Below are positions 27,760 to 36,906 of a DNA stretch of 64,000 nt, piece by piece (the stretch's first letter is position 1; each line of letters starts with the position of its first letter). The DNA comes from Variovorax sp. PAMC26660 (GTDB lineage: Bacteria > Pseudomonadota > Gammaproteobacteria > Burkholderiales > Burkholderiaceae_C): the NCBI RefSeq assembly GCF_014302995.1, contig NZ_CP060295.1:3773501-3837500 (forward strand), given 5' to 3'. Made by a program: the position numbers and the translations under genes. The notes beneath the pieces are model-generated. The model saw only the letters and a list, made by a program, of their open reading frames with translations, was not told the DNA's origin and made no database searches.

Positions 27760-28422
27760 ATGAACGTGGTTTTCGATCTTGGCGCCGTGCTGTTCGCATG
27801 GGAGCCCACACGGCTGGTACAGGCCCATCTCGCACCGCACGCGCCCACCGAGGCCGCCGCCGCGGCCCTGGGACGTGCGCTTTTCCATCACGACGACTGG
27901 ACCAGCTTCGATTGCGGCACCCGCGCGCTGGGTGATTCCATCGCCCGCATGTCGGCCCGGCTGTCGCTGCCGGCGGAGGCGCTTCACGCGATGCTCGACA
28001 CACTGGGTGAGCGGCTGGAGCCCATCGACGTGACGGTGGCCATGCTCGAAGAGCTGATCGCCCACCGCGAGGCCGGCCAGCCGCTGCGGCTGTACTACCT
28101 CTCGAACATGCCCTCGCCCTATGCCCGCGCCATCGAGCGCCAGCATGCGTTCATGCGCCGCTTCGACGGCGGCGTGTTCTCGGGCGACGTGAAGTTCGTC
28201 AAACCGGATCGTGAAATCTACGAAGTGCTGGCGATGCGCCATGCGCTCGACCCCGCGCAGACCGTGTTCATCGACGATTCGGCGGCCAACGTCGAGGCGG
28301 CGCGCGCCTTCGGCTGGCAGGCCATCCACTGCACGACGCCAGCCACGCTGGCGTCGCAGTTGCAGCGTTACCTGCCGGTCAGCACCACCTTGTCGGTGTC
28401 GAACCCCAAGCTGCGGGCGTAA
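27760..28422 (+). CDS. HAD-superfamily hydrolase (YihX-like)
   Basis: A 220-residue HAD-IA phosphatase. Motif I is VVFDLGAVLF, motif II YYLSNMPS, the lysine motif GDVKFVKPDREIYE and motif III FIDDSAANVEAA. It probably dephosphorylates a sugar phosphate or nucleotide. It starts 12 bp after the ABC ATPase. Its 3' end overlaps the convergent lipocalin gene by 55 bp. Confidence 0.88.
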   Translation: MNVVFDLGAVLFAWEPTRLVQAHLAPHAPTEAAAAALGRALFHHDDWTSFDCGTRALGDSIARMSARLSLPAEALHAMLDTLGERLEPIDVTVAMLEELIAHREAGQPLRLYYLSNMPSPYARAIERQHAFMRRFDGGVFSGDVKFVKPDREIYEVLAMRHALDPAQTVFIDDSAANVEAARAFGWQAIHCTTPATLASQLQRYLPVSTTLSVSNPKLRA

Positions 28423-29045
28423 TCCAGTTCGGCTTGCAGTACCGCGTCGTCCAGGCGCGGCGCGCGCGACAGCACCCACAGGTACTCGCGGTTGGGCGTG
28501 CCGACCAGCGACACCTGGTACTCGCGGTCCAGCTTCAGGATCCAGTAGTCGCCCCAGACCATCGGCAGCCAACTCAGCCAGGACGGCGCAAAGCGCACTT
28601 CGAGGCGGCCCGCGCCGGGCTGGCCCGCCACGGGCACCACGCGCGCGGCGCCGAGGGCTTCGTCGAAATTGCCGTCGGCCCGCACGCAGCGGTTGAGCAC
28701 CTGCACCGTGCCATCGGGCTGCGGCGTGTACTCGGCCGTCACAGGGCCGGCGCACTGCTTCTGGAAGCGGTTCGGCAGGCGGGCCTGCTCATGCCACATG
28801 CCCGCATAGCGCTGCAGATCGACCGGCGCCACCACCTGCAGCGGCGCACGCATCAGCGGCGCGCCATCGGCCGGGCCGGCCACTTGGGCGCGGGCGGTGC
28901 GCGCCGCGCCCAGTGTGAGCCAGGCTGCCACGCCGCCCACGACGAAAGCGGTGGCCATGGCACCGATCGCGGCACTGGTGCGGCGGTCATCGAAAGGCCT
29001 GACGGCGGCTGCAGCGGGCGCTGCGGGGCGTTGGCGAAGGGACAT
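28368..29045 (-). CDS. Lipocalin family protein with N-terminal membrane anchor
   Basis: A 225-residue bacterial lipocalin (Blc-like). The signature is RYAGMWHEQARLPNRFQ, followed by the typical VTAEYTPQPDGTVQVLNRC and WGDYWILKLDREYQ. Instead of a lipobox it has a hydrophobic helix (residues 26-48), so it is anchored in the inner membrane or cleaved by signal peptidase I. Blc-type lipocalins bind lipids. The ATG at 29043-29045 has CAGGAG upstream; the longer open frame is an extension without a ribosome site. Confidence 0.87.
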   Translation of the reverse strand: MSLRQRPAAPAAAAVRPFDDRRTSAAIGAMATAFVVGGVAAWLTLGAARTARAQVAGPADGAPLMRAPLQVVAPVDLQRYAGMWHEQARLPNRFQKQCAGPVTAEYTPQPDGTVQVLNRCVRADGNFDEALGAARVVPVAGQPGAGRLEVRFAPSWLSWLPMVWGDYWILKLDREYQVSLVGTPNREYLWVLSRAPRLDDAVLQAELDYARSLGFDTDKVVLTGR

Positions 29046-29280
29046 GGGTGCACTCCTGAGGGGGTCAAACATTCGGCGTAAGGTGCAGGTTAGCTCGGGC
29101 CTCTTGCCAAACCCCGTCAGCGGCGGACCACAGCCCGTGTAGGGCGGGGCGGCCGGACAACCACACGGCCAGCAGGCCGATGCCACCGCGTGAAAACCCG
29201 TGCTACGGTGCGCATGAAAACATCGGCCGACGCGCAACTGCGTGCAGGACTTGTCACAACCCGCACAGGATAATGATTTC

Positions 29281-30237
29281 ATGAACCAACTCGATGCCCT
29301 CCGCCAGTGGACCACCGTGGTTGCCGACACCGGCGACTTCAAGCAGATCAGCGCTTCCAAGCCGCAAGACGCGACCACCAATCCGTCGCTGATCCTCAAG
29401 GCCGTGCAGAAGCCCGAATACCGGCCCCTGCTCGACGAGACCGTGAAAAAGCATGCCGGCAAGCCGCTCGACGAGGTCATCGACCGCCTGTTGGTGCGCT
29501 TCGGCACCGAAATTCTCTCGATCATTCCGGGCCGCGTATCGACCGAAGTCGATGCCCGCCTGTCCTTCGACACCGCCGCCACCGTGGCACGCGGCGAGCG
29601 CATCGTGGCGCTCTACAAGGCCGAAGGCATCGACACCGAAAAGCGACTGCTCATCAAGGTTGCCTCCACCTGGGAAGGTATCCAGGCCGCTCGTGCATTG
29701 CAGCAAAAGGGCATCCACACCAACCTCACGCTGCTGTTCTCGTTCGCACAGGCCGTGGCCTGCGGCGACGCGGGTGTGCAACTGATCTCGCCCTTCGTGG
29801 GCCGCATCTACGACTGGTACAAGAAGTCGGCCGGCGCCAAGTGGGACGAGGCCGCCAGCGCGGGTGCCAACGACCCCGGCGTGAAGTCGGTGCGCGAGAT
29901 CTTCAACTACTACAAGCAGCACGGCATCAAGACCGAGGTGATGGGCGCGAGCTTCCGCAACGTGGGGCAAATTCAGGCTTTGGCCGGTTGCGACCTGCTG
30001 ACCATCAGCCCCGAACTGCTGGCCGAACTGGCCGCAAGCAACGCGCTGCTGGAACACGCGCTCGACGCCAAGGCAGCAGCCACCGGCGACACGAAGAAGG
30101 TGAGCTACGACGAGGCCGGCTTCCGCTTCGCGCTCAACGAAGACGCGATGGCCACCGAGAAGCTCGCCGAAGGCATCCGCGCCTTTGCGGCCGACGCGGT
30201 GAAGCTCGAAAAGCTCATGCTGGAAAGCGGCAAGTAA
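29281..30237 (+). CDS. tal: Transaldolase
   Basis: A 318-residue classical transaldolase of the TalB type in the pentose phosphate pathway. The Schiff-base lysine is K126 in [14 protein letters not shown]; other motifs are [10 protein letters not shown] and [12 protein letters not shown]. The ATG at 29281 follows an AGGA site; the 39-bp upstream extension is unlikely. pgi starts 2 bp after the stop. Confidence 0.95.
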   Translation: MNQLDALRQWTTVVADTGDFKQISASKPQDATTNPSLILKAVQKPEYRPLLDETVKKHAGKPLDEVIDRLLVRFGTEILSIIPGRVSTEVDARLSFDTAATVARGERIVALYKAEGIDTEKRLLIKVASTWEGIQAARALQQKGIHTNLTLLFSFAQAVACGDAGVQLISPFVGRIYDWYKKSAGAKWDEAASAGANDPGVKSVREIFNYYKQHGIKTEVMGASFRNVGQIQALAGCDLLTISPELLAELAASNALLEHALDAKAAATGDTKKVSYDEAGFRFALNEDAMATEKLAEGIRAFAADAVKLEKLMLESGK

Positions 30238-30239
30238 AC

Positions 30240-31793
30240 ATGGCCATGACCCTTCGCTGCGACCGTGCGCCGGCCTGGGCGCAACTGCAGGCTTACTTCG
30301 AGACGGCGGGCCGCCAGTTCGATGTGCGCCATGCCTTTGTCGACGACATCGGGCGCCACGAGCGTTTCAGCCAGGAAGCTCCGTATGTGTTTGCCGACCT
30401 GTCGAAGAACCTGATCGACACGCGCATCGAAGAGTTGCTGCTGACGCTGGCGCGCGAATGCGGCCTCGAAGCACACCGCGACGCGATGTTCGCGGGCGAG
30501 CACATCAACAACACCGAAGACCGCGCGGTGCTGCACACGCTGCTGCGCGCACCGGCCGATGCGCCCACCGGCCCGAAGACAGTGAATGAGCTGCGCGAAG
30601 TGCACGCCACGCTCGACGCCATGCTGGCCTACGCAGAGAAGGTGCGCGGCGATCACACGATCACCGACGTGGTCAACATCGGCATTGGCGGCTCCGACCT
30701 CGGCCCGCAGATGGCGGTGCTTGCGCTGGCCGAGTTCGCGGCACCGGGCAAGCGCTTTCATTTCGTCTCGAACGTCGACGGTCACGAGCTGGCCGGCGTG
30801 TTGCGCGACCTGGCACCGGAGCACACGCTGTTCCTGATCGCCTCGAAGACCTTCACCACGACCGAGACAATGACCAACGCGCTCTCGGCCAAGCGCTGGT
30901 ACGAGCAGTCGGGCGGCACGGACATCGCGGGCCACTTCGCCGCGCTCACCACCAACGTCGAGGCCGCGAAGAAGTTCGGCATCGACACGACCTTCGGCTT
31001 CTGGGACTGGGTGGGTGGCCGCTATTCGCTGTGGTCGGCCATCGGCCTGCCGATTGCGCTGGCCATCGGCCCGGACGGTTTTCGCCGTCTGCTGGCGGGC
31101 GCGCATGCAATGGACGAGCACTTCCGCACCGCGCCGCTGGCGCAGAACCTGCCGGTGCGGCTGGGCCTGCTCGACGTCTGGTATCGCAATTTCCACAAGT
31201 TCACCAGCCGCAGCATCGCGCCGTACCACAGCGCGCTGAAGCGTGTGCCGGCCTATCTGCAGCAGCTGGAGATGGAAAGCAACGGCAAGCAGGTCGATGC
31301 CAGCGGCAAGCCCGTGGCATTCGGCACGTCGCCTGTGCTCTGGGGCGAGCCCGGCACCAACGGCCAGCACGCCTACTTCCAAATGCTGCACCAGGGCACG
31401 GACGTGATTCCGCTTGAATTCGTGGCGGTGCGCGATGCAGCGCACGACCTCGAAGGCCATCACCCCAAGCTGTTGGCGAATGCGCTCGCGCAGGCACAGG
31501 CGTTGATGGTGGGCAAGCTGGATGCCGGTGGGCACAAGAATTTTCCGGGCAACCGGCCGAGCACTTTCTTCGTGTTCGAGAAGTTGACGCCCGAAACGCT
31601 CGGCGCCTTCCTGGCGCTGTACGAGCACCGCGTGTTCACCAGCGGTGCGCTGTGGGGCATCAACAGCTTCGACCAGTGGGGAGTGGAACTGGGCAAGGTG
31701 CTGGCGCGCGATATCGAACCGCGCCTGGCTTCCGGCGACATCACGGGGCTTGATGCCTCGACGGCGGGGCTGCTGAAGCGCCTGAGTTCCTGA
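30240..31793 (+). CDS. pgi: Glucose-6-phosphate isomerase
   Basis: A 517-residue enzyme interconverting glucose-6-phosphate and fructose-6-phosphate. Motifs include the phosphate loop IGIGGSDLGPQM, WVGGRYSLWSAIG, the catalytic Glu in WGEPGTNGQHA, and GINSFDQWGVELGK. It is coupled to tal. A paired-hairpin repeat follows its stop. Confidence 0.95.
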   Translation: MAMTLRCDRAPAWAQLQAYFETAGRQFDVRHAFVDDIGRHERFSQEAPYVFADLSKNLIDTRIEELLLTLARECGLEAHRDAMFAGEHINNTEDRAVLHTLLRAPADAPTGPKTVNELREVHATLDAMLAYAEKVRGDHTITDVVNIGIGGSDLGPQMAVLALAEFAAPGKRFHFVSNVDGHELAGVLRDLAPEHTLFLIASKTFTTTETMTNALSAKRWYEQSGGTDIAGHFAALTTNVEAAKKFGIDTTFGFWDWVGGRYSLWSAIGLPIALAIGPDGFRRLLAGAHAMDEHFRTAPLAQNLPVRLGLLDVWYRNFHKFTSRSIAPYHSALKRVPAYLQQLEMESNGKQVDASGKPVAFGTSPVLWGEPGTNGQHAYFQMLHQGTDVIPLEFVAVRDAAHDLEGHHPKLLANALAQAQALMVGKLDAGGHKNFPGNRPSTFFVFEKLTPETLGAFLALYEHRVFTSGALWGINSFDQWGVELGKVLARDIEPRLASGDITGLDASTAGLLKRLSS

Positions 31794-31855
31794 GGGTTCT
31801 TCGGGGCCTTTTTGTGTCTGTTCGGGGCGGGCTGGGCGCTGCTGTTCAGGGCATG

Positions 31856-32082
31856 GCTCACGCCGATACGGTGCTCTTTTTCGCGAATGTCCCTCGCTTC
31901 GCTCCTCCTTTATTTCGCGAAAAAGAGCCCCGTATCGGCGTGAGCGGTCAGAGCGGTCGTTGATCGGCTGCACACCAGCAGCGTGCCCAGGTGCGAATGA
32001 CACCGGGTGCTCCCCGTAGCGAAATAAAGGAGGAGCGAAGCGGGGGACATTCGCGGAGGGGAGCACCCGGTGTCATTCGCAC
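31856..32082. repeat. Paired-hairpin repeat element with complementary loops, copy 1
   Basis: This fills most of the 354-bp gap between the convergent pgi and pdxA-like genes; no coding signal is seen. Hairpin A: arms 31856-31887 and 31914-31945 (32 bp, one mismatch), loop 31888-31913. Hairpin B: arms 31991-32023 and 32050-32082 (33 nt, a 3-nt internal mismatch), loop 32024-32049. A 45-bp spacer separates them. Each loop is 26 nt, and the loops are reverse complements at 25 of 26 positions. A second copy lies at 41955-42181. Confidence 0.93.
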
Positions 32083-32147
32083 GTATCCCGAATGAACCCA
32101 CAGCGCATCCCACCGTACAGCTCACCCCAGAGATCGTGAACTGATTT

Positions 32148-33212
32148 TCAGAACGTAGTAGCCGTCTCGGCAGGCGCCCGCACCGGCGCGCCACTTGCCA
32201 TGCGCACACACAGGTCGAAGGCCTGCTGGAGCCCTTCGATCTGCGCCATGCCCTTGCCAGCGATGTCGAAGGCGCTGCCGCTGGCCGAGGTGGCCACCGG
32301 CACCGGCAGTCCGCCGTGCAACGTCACACCCTGCTCGAAGCCCATGAGCTTCATCGCGATCTGGCCCTGGTCGTGGTACATCGACACCACCGCATCCACG
32401 TCGCCGCGCCGCGCACCGATGAACACCGTGTCGGGCGAGAACGGGCCACGCGCATCGAAGCCTTCGGCGCGCAACTGCTCGATGGCCGGCGCGATGATCT
32501 CGATTTCCTCCATGCCGATGGAACCCCCGTCGCCCGCATGCGGGTTGAGCCCCGTCACCGCGATGCGCGGCTGCGCCACGCCCGAGCGGCGCAGCGCGGA
32601 AGCGATGATCTTCACTGCGTCGCGCACACCCTGCACGGTGATGTGGCTCGCCACATCCTTCAGCGGAATGTGCGAGGTCACGCGCGAAGTCCACAGCGAG
32701 CCCGTGAGGTTGAACTCGCAAACGAAGCTGGTAACGGCAAAGCGCTCCTGCATGTAGCGCAACTCGTCCTCGTGCGTGAGGCCGCCCAGGCGCAGCGAAT
32801 GCTTGTTGAGTGGCGCGAAGAGAATCGCTTCGGCCTGCCCGCGCCGCACGGTGGCCGTCGCCAGTTCCAGTGCCTCGAAAGACGCGCGGCCCGACTGCTC
32901 GTTCGACTCGCCGAGCACCGGCTCCTGCCCCTGCATCCAGTCGCAGGTGAGCAGGGTGGGGCGGCCATCTTCGAATCGCAGGGCGTCAAGGTGCTCGACG
33001 TGCAGCACGTCGAGCTTCGTCCCCGCCACGCGCTCGCCTGCGGCCAGCACGACCGGATCGGCAATCAGCAGCACGCGCGCGGTGTCGAGGTTGCGCTGGC
33101 GCGCCAGCAGCTTCACGGCCATTTCAGGGCCGACGCCGCTGGGGTCGCCGAGCAGCACGATGATGCGGGGTTTGGCGGAGATCACGCTCGGGGTTTTCGT
33201 TGGGGTGGGCAT
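32148..33212 (-). CDS. PdxA-family dehydrogenase, probably the PdxA2 branch
   Basis: A 354-residue NAD-dependent metal-binding dehydrogenase related to 4-hydroxythreonine-4-phosphate dehydrogenase. Motifs are GDPSGVGPEM, LNKHSLRLGGLTHEDEL, and SMYHDQGQIAMKLM (metal His). Its place downstream of a Bug receptor and a LysR regulator, away from vitamin B6 genes, favours a catabolic PdxA2 role on a phosphorylated sugar acid such as threonate or erythronate. That substrate is inference. Confidence 0.85.
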   Translation of the reverse strand: MPTPTKTPSVISAKPRIIVLLGDPSGVGPEMAVKLLARQRNLDTARVLLIADPVVLAAGERVAGTKLDVLHVEHLDALRFEDGRPTLLTCDWMQGQEPVLGESNEQSGRASFEALELATATVRRGQAEAILFAPLNKHSLRLGGLTHEDELRYMQERFAVTSFVCEFNLTGSLWTSRVTSHIPLKDVASHITVQGVRDAVKIIASALRRSGVAQPRIAVTGLNPHAGDGGSIGMEEIEIIAPAIEQLRAEGFDARGPFSPDTVFIGARRGDVDAVVSMYHDQGQIAMKLMGFEQGVTLHGGLPVPVATSASGSAFDIAGKGMAQIEGLQQAFDLCVRMASGAPVRAPAETATTF

Positions 33213-33259
33213 GTCGGTCGGATGCGGTTAAGGAAGAGAAAAAACGAAGGAAGGCCGCC

Positions 33260-34237
33260 TCATTCGGCCTTGATGTTGGCGTCGCGCACGAGCTGGCCGT
33301 AGTGGTCGAACTCCTGCTTGTTCATGGCCGCGAAGGGCTCGCCGGTCAGTGCGCCGGGTTCACCACCCAGGGCCTTGATGCGGGTCTGCACATCGGCCAG
33401 CTTCAGCGTGCGGGTGAGTTCGGCGCTCAGCCGCTCGACGGCGGGGCGCGGCGTGCCGGCCGTCACGTACAGGCCATACCAGGTGGATACGTCGGCACCC
33501 TTGATGCCCTGCTCGGCCAGCGTCGGTACGTCGGGCAGCTCGGGCGAGCGCTGCGGCGCGCTCACGGCCAGCGCGCGGAACTTGCCGGCCTTGATCTGGC
33601 CCATGGCCGAGGAGGTGCTGTCGAACATCATGTCTACCTCGCCCGAGATGATGTCGATGTGGGCCTGCGAGCTGCCCTTGTACGGCACATGGATCGACTT
33701 CATGCCCGTGGCCAGGTTGAAGGCCTCGCCGCCCACGTGCTGCGTGCTACCGATGCCCGACGAGGCGTACTTGAAGCCGCCGGGCTTGGCTGCCATCGCC
33801 GTTACCAGATCCTTGACCGACTTGTAGGGCGAGTTCGCCGACACCACCAGCACGTTGGGCATCACGGCCACGAGGCCGATGGGCTGCAGGTCTTTCAGCG
33901 GGTCGTACTTGAGCTTGAGGATGTGCGGCGCCACCGCCTGCGCCGTGTTGGTGGCCAGCAGCAGCGTGCCGCCATCGGCCGGCGCGCGGGCCGTGAGTTC
34001 GCCGGCGATGGTGTTGGAGGCGCCGGGCCGGTTCTCCACCGTCACGGGCTGCTTGAGCACCGACGAGAACTTCTCGGCCAGCACGCGCGCCAGGATGTCG
34101 GTGCCGCCGCCGGGCGAGGCACCGACCATGATGCGCAGGGGCTTTTCGGGGTAGGTGCCCGGCTGCGCGCCGGCCAGCGACGCGGCGAGCAGCGCCGCCG
34201 CCAGTCCCGCCCCGCGGGCGAGGGAAAAAATCTTCAT
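33260..34237 (-). CDS. Bug-type periplasmic binding receptor (TctC family)
   Basis: A 325-residue periplasmic carboxylate-binding protein with a Sec signal (ending SLAGAQ). Bug-family motifs are KPLRIMVGASPGGGTDILAR, VENRPGASNTIAG and PHILKLKYDPLKDL. No TctA/TctB membrane partners are encoded here, as is usual for orphan Bug receptors. It probably shares a transcript with the pdxA-like gene 47 bp downstream and is divergent from a LysR regulator. Confidence 0.92.
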   Translation of the reverse strand: MKIFSLARGAGLAAALLAASLAGAQPGTYPEKPLRIMVGASPGGGTDILARVLAEKFSSVLKQPVTVENRPGASNTIAGELTARAPADGGTLLLATNTAQAVAPHILKLKYDPLKDLQPIGLVAVMPNVLVVSANSPYKSVKDLVTAMAAKPGGFKYASSGIGSTQHVGGEAFNLATGMKSIHVPYKGSSQAHIDIISGEVDMMFDSTSSAMGQIKAGKFRALAVSAPQRSPELPDVPTLAEQGIKGADVSTWYGLYVTAGTPRPAVERLSAELTRTLKLADVQTRIKALGGEPGALTGEPFAAMNKQEFDHYGQLVRDANIKAE

Positions 34238-34331
34238 CGGGTTTGTCTCCTGCTTGTTATGGGCCCGAGCCTACGGAGCTTCGTTCGCACGATCCAATCG
34301 AAAAAGCCTGAAGATCCATATACTTTTGTGC

Positions 34332-35261
34332 ATGACAAACGGCCTGACCGATGCCTCGCTGATGCTCCATGTCCGGCCGCGTCAACTGCTGTTGCTGGCC
34401 CGGCTCGACACCCACCGGCACCTCGGCCGCGCGGCCGAAGCCATGAACATCAGCCAGCCTGCGGCCACCAAGCTGCTGCAGCAACTGGAGGATTCGCTGG
34501 GCGAAAAGCTGTTCGAGCGCCTGGCGCGCGGCATGGAGCCCACGCCCTACGGCGAGATCCTGATCCGCTATGCCCGCCGCGTGCTCAGCGACTTCGGCTC
34601 TGCCCGCGAGGAAATGCTCGCGCTGCGCTCGGGCCTGAGCGGCGCCCTGCGCGTGGGCAGCGTGCCCGGCGCCGTGCCCGAGCTGCTGGTGCCAGCACTT
34701 GTCGAGTACCACCGGCGCCATCCGCAGGTGGCGGTGTCGGTGGTGGTCGAAACCAGCGACGTGATCCAGTCGCAACTGGAGCGGGGCGACGTGGACCTCG
34801 TGCTGGGCCGGCTCACCGACGGCCATGACGAATCGAAATACGCCAGCGTGCCGCTGCTGGGCGAATCGCAGGTGATCGTGGTGCGCACGGCCCACCCGGT
34901 GTTCGAGCGCGCGACCGTCACGCTGGCCGACATGGCGAACTGGTCGTGGGTGCTGCAGCCGCCGGGCTCGCCGCAGCGCGGGCGCTTCGAGGCGGCGATG
35001 CGCGAAGCGGGCATTCAGGCGCGCCTGGACATCATCGAAACGGCATCGCCCATCGCCACCACCGCGTTGCTCGAAAACTCCGACATGGCGGCCGTGATGC
35101 CTGCCTCGCAGGCCAATCACTACGCCCGGCTGGGCGTGCTGCGCACCGTGCCGCTGGAGTTGCCGGTGCGGGTGCCGCCGATCTGCCTCGTCACCCGCGA
35201 AGACCGGGTGCTGTCGCCGGCGGCGGCGCAGTTCCGGCGCCAACTGCTGGGCGCCGCCTGA
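34332..35261 (+). CDS. LysR-family regulator
   Basis: A 309-residue regulator. The N-terminal helix-turn-helix is LGRAAEAMNISQPAATKLLQ, and the C-terminal part is a periplasmic-binding-like inducer domain. It is divergent from the Bug/pdxA-like pair, across a 94-bp gap, and by the usual LysR rule would control it. ATG 34332 gives a normal length; the longer open frame is a shadow of the Bug signal region. Confidence 0.9.
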   Translation: MTNGLTDASLMLHVRPRQLLLLARLDTHRHLGRAAEAMNISQPAATKLLQQLEDSLGEKLFERLARGMEPTPYGEILIRYARRVLSDFGSAREEMLALRSGLSGALRVGSVPGAVPELLVPALVEYHRRHPQVAVSVVVETSDVIQSQLERGDVDLVLGRLTDGHDESKYASVPLLGESQVIVVRTAHPVFERATVTLADMANWSWVLQPPGSPQRGRFEAAMREAGIQARLDIIETASPIATTALLENSDMAAVMPASQANHYARLGVLRTVPLELPVRVPPICLVTREDRVLSPAAAQFRRQLLGAA

Positions 35262-35296
35262 GGCCTTTGGACCACCCTGTTTGCATGCTGTATTGC

Positions 35297-35361
35297 GTTA
35301 ACTAGGGAATATCCCAGTCAACTGGTGCATGAAAGTACCATCGTTGACGGTCGAAGTACCA
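35297..35361 (+). promoter_or_regulatory. Operator region of the polyol operon
   Basis: Two elements lie 80-150 bp before mtlE. One is an imperfect palindrome from 35297 to 35322 (GTTAACTAGG pairing with CCCAGTCAAC). The other is a pair of direct repeats, AAAGTACCA (35332-35340) and GAAGTACCA (35353-35361), spaced 21 bp or two helical turns. Direct repeats at this spacing are typical of AraC-family sites; MtlR (43962-44903) is the likely ligand. Confidence 0.55.
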
Positions 35362-35443
35362 AAGCCGCAAGCGCGTTTCTCCAGAATTCGGCCACGGCGA
35401 CCCGACAGGCACAACAGGGCGTCGCTCACCTCTAGGAGACAAC

Positions 35444-36754
35444 ATGAAGCGTTTTCTGAAAGCGGGCCTCGTCCTCGCACTCGTCGGCACGGGCCTCGTG
35501 TCCCAGGCCGCCACCGAACTCGTGATCGCGACCGTGAACAACGGCCACATGATCGAGATGCAGAAGCTCACGCCCTTCTTCGAGAAGGCCAACCCCGACA
35601 TCAAGCTCAAGTGGGTCACGCTGGAAGAAGGCACGCTGCGCCAGCGCGTGACCACCGACATCGCCACCAAGGGCGGCCAGTTCGACGTGATGACCATCGG
35701 CCTGTATGAAGCGCCGATCTGGTCGAAGAAGGGCTGGCTCAAGCCCATCGCCACCGATGCGGCCTACGACGTGGACGACCTGCTGCCCGCCATCCGCGCC
35801 GGCCTGTCGACCGACGGCAAGCTGTACGCCGCGCCGTTCTACGGCGAAAGCTCGATGCTCATGTACCGCAAGGACCTGGCCGACAAGCTGGGCATCAAGA
35901 TCCCCGACCAGCCCACCTGGACCCAGGTCAAGGAATTCGCCGACAAGGCCAACGACCCGAAGGGTGGCGTGTACGGCATGTGCCTTCGCGGCAAGCCGGG
36001 CTGGGGCGACAACATGGCCTTCCTGACCACCTTGGTCAACACCAACGGCGGCCAGTGGTTCGACATGCAGTGGAAGCCGCAGATCGACACCAAGGCCTGG
36101 AAAGACGCGATCACCTTCTACGTCGACCTGATGAAGAAGGACGGCCCGCCCGGCGCGTCGGCCAACAGCTTCAACGAGAACCTGGCGCTGTTCAATGAAG
36201 GCAAGTGCGCGGCCTGGGTCGACGCAACCATCGCGGCTTCGTTCATCAGCGATCCGAAGCAGTCGAAGGTGGCCGACAAGGTGGCGTTTGCGCAGGCACC
36301 GACCGCCGCCACGCCCAAGGGCGCCAACTGGCTCTGGTCGTGGAACCTCGCGATTCCGGCCAGCTCGACCAAGGACGAGGCCGCGCAGAAGTTCATCAAG
36401 TGGGCCACCTCCAAGGACTACATCAACCTCGTGGCCAAGGAAACCGGCTGGGCCTCGGTGCCGACCGGCACGCGCAAGTCGACCTATGCGAACCCCGAGT
36501 TCCAGAAGGTCGCCAAGTTCGCTGTCGCCGAGAAGAAGGCCATCGATGCGGCCAACCTCACCGACAGCACGCTGCCCAAGTCGCCGTATGTCGGCGTGCA
36601 GTACGCAGCCATTCCCGAGTTCCAGGCGATCGGCGTGGCGGTGGGCCAGCAGATGAGCGCGGCGCTGTCGGGCAAGGTCACGGTGGACCAGGCGCTGAAG
36701 ACATCGCAGCTGGCTGCGGAGCGTGAGATGAAGAAGGCTGGCTACTACAAGTAA
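35444..36754 (+). CDS. mtlE: Polyol ABC transporter binding protein (MtlE/SmoE)
   Basis: A 436-residue family-1 sugar-binding protein with a Sec signal (MKRFLKAGLVLALVGTGLVS, cleavage near QAATE). It resembles the sorbitol/mannitol binding proteins of Pseudomonas and Rhodobacter (KWVTLEEGTLRQRVTTDIAT, GLYEAPIWSKKGWLKP, FYGESSMLMYRKDL). It opens the polyol operon and has a GGAG ribosome site. Confidence 0.92.
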   Translation: MKRFLKAGLVLALVGTGLVSQAATELVIATVNNGHMIEMQKLTPFFEKANPDIKLKWVTLEEGTLRQRVTTDIATKGGQFDVMTIGLYEAPIWSKKGWLKPIATDAAYDVDDLLPAIRAGLSTDGKLYAAPFYGESSMLMYRKDLADKLGIKIPDQPTWTQVKEFADKANDPKGGVYGMCLRGKPGWGDNMAFLTTLVNTNGGQWFDMQWKPQIDTKAWKDAITFYVDLMKKDGPPGASANSFNENLALFNEGKCAAWVDATIAASFISDPKQSKVADKVAFAQAPTAATPKGANWLWSWNLAIPASSTKDEAAQKFIKWATSKDYINLVAKETGWASVPTGTRKSTYANPEFQKVAKFAVAEKKAIDAANLTDSTLPKSPYVGVQYAAIPEFQAIGVAVGQQMSAALSGKVTVDQALKTSQLAAEREMKKAGYYK

Positions 36755-36763
36755 GCCCGGGCC

Positions 36764-36880
36764 TTGCTCCCTCCCCTTCCGGGGGAGGGTCGGGGTGGGG
36801 GCACGCGGCGCCTCAATCAATCGCCGCGGTGGTCGATCAGGGAGCCCCCATCCCTGCCTTCCCCCAGAGGGGGAAGGAGC
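36764..36880. repeat. Inverted pair of GC-rich REP-like units between mtlE and mtlF
   Basis: Two related units, 36764-36802 and 36843-36880, are in opposite orientation, each with its own CCCC/GGGG hairpin. Between them GCGGCG (36805-36810) can pair with CGCCGC (36822-36827). The RNA would form a cruciform-like stem after the binding-protein gene, a usual place for differential expression. Confidence 0.6.
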
Positions 36881-36906
36881 CAGAGACAACAAGAAGGGAC
36901 TTCCTC

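Noticed and set aside
31856..32082. CRISPR array or simple terminator
   Set aside because: There are no regularly spaced direct repeats, and the arms are far longer than a terminator with no T-tract after either stem.
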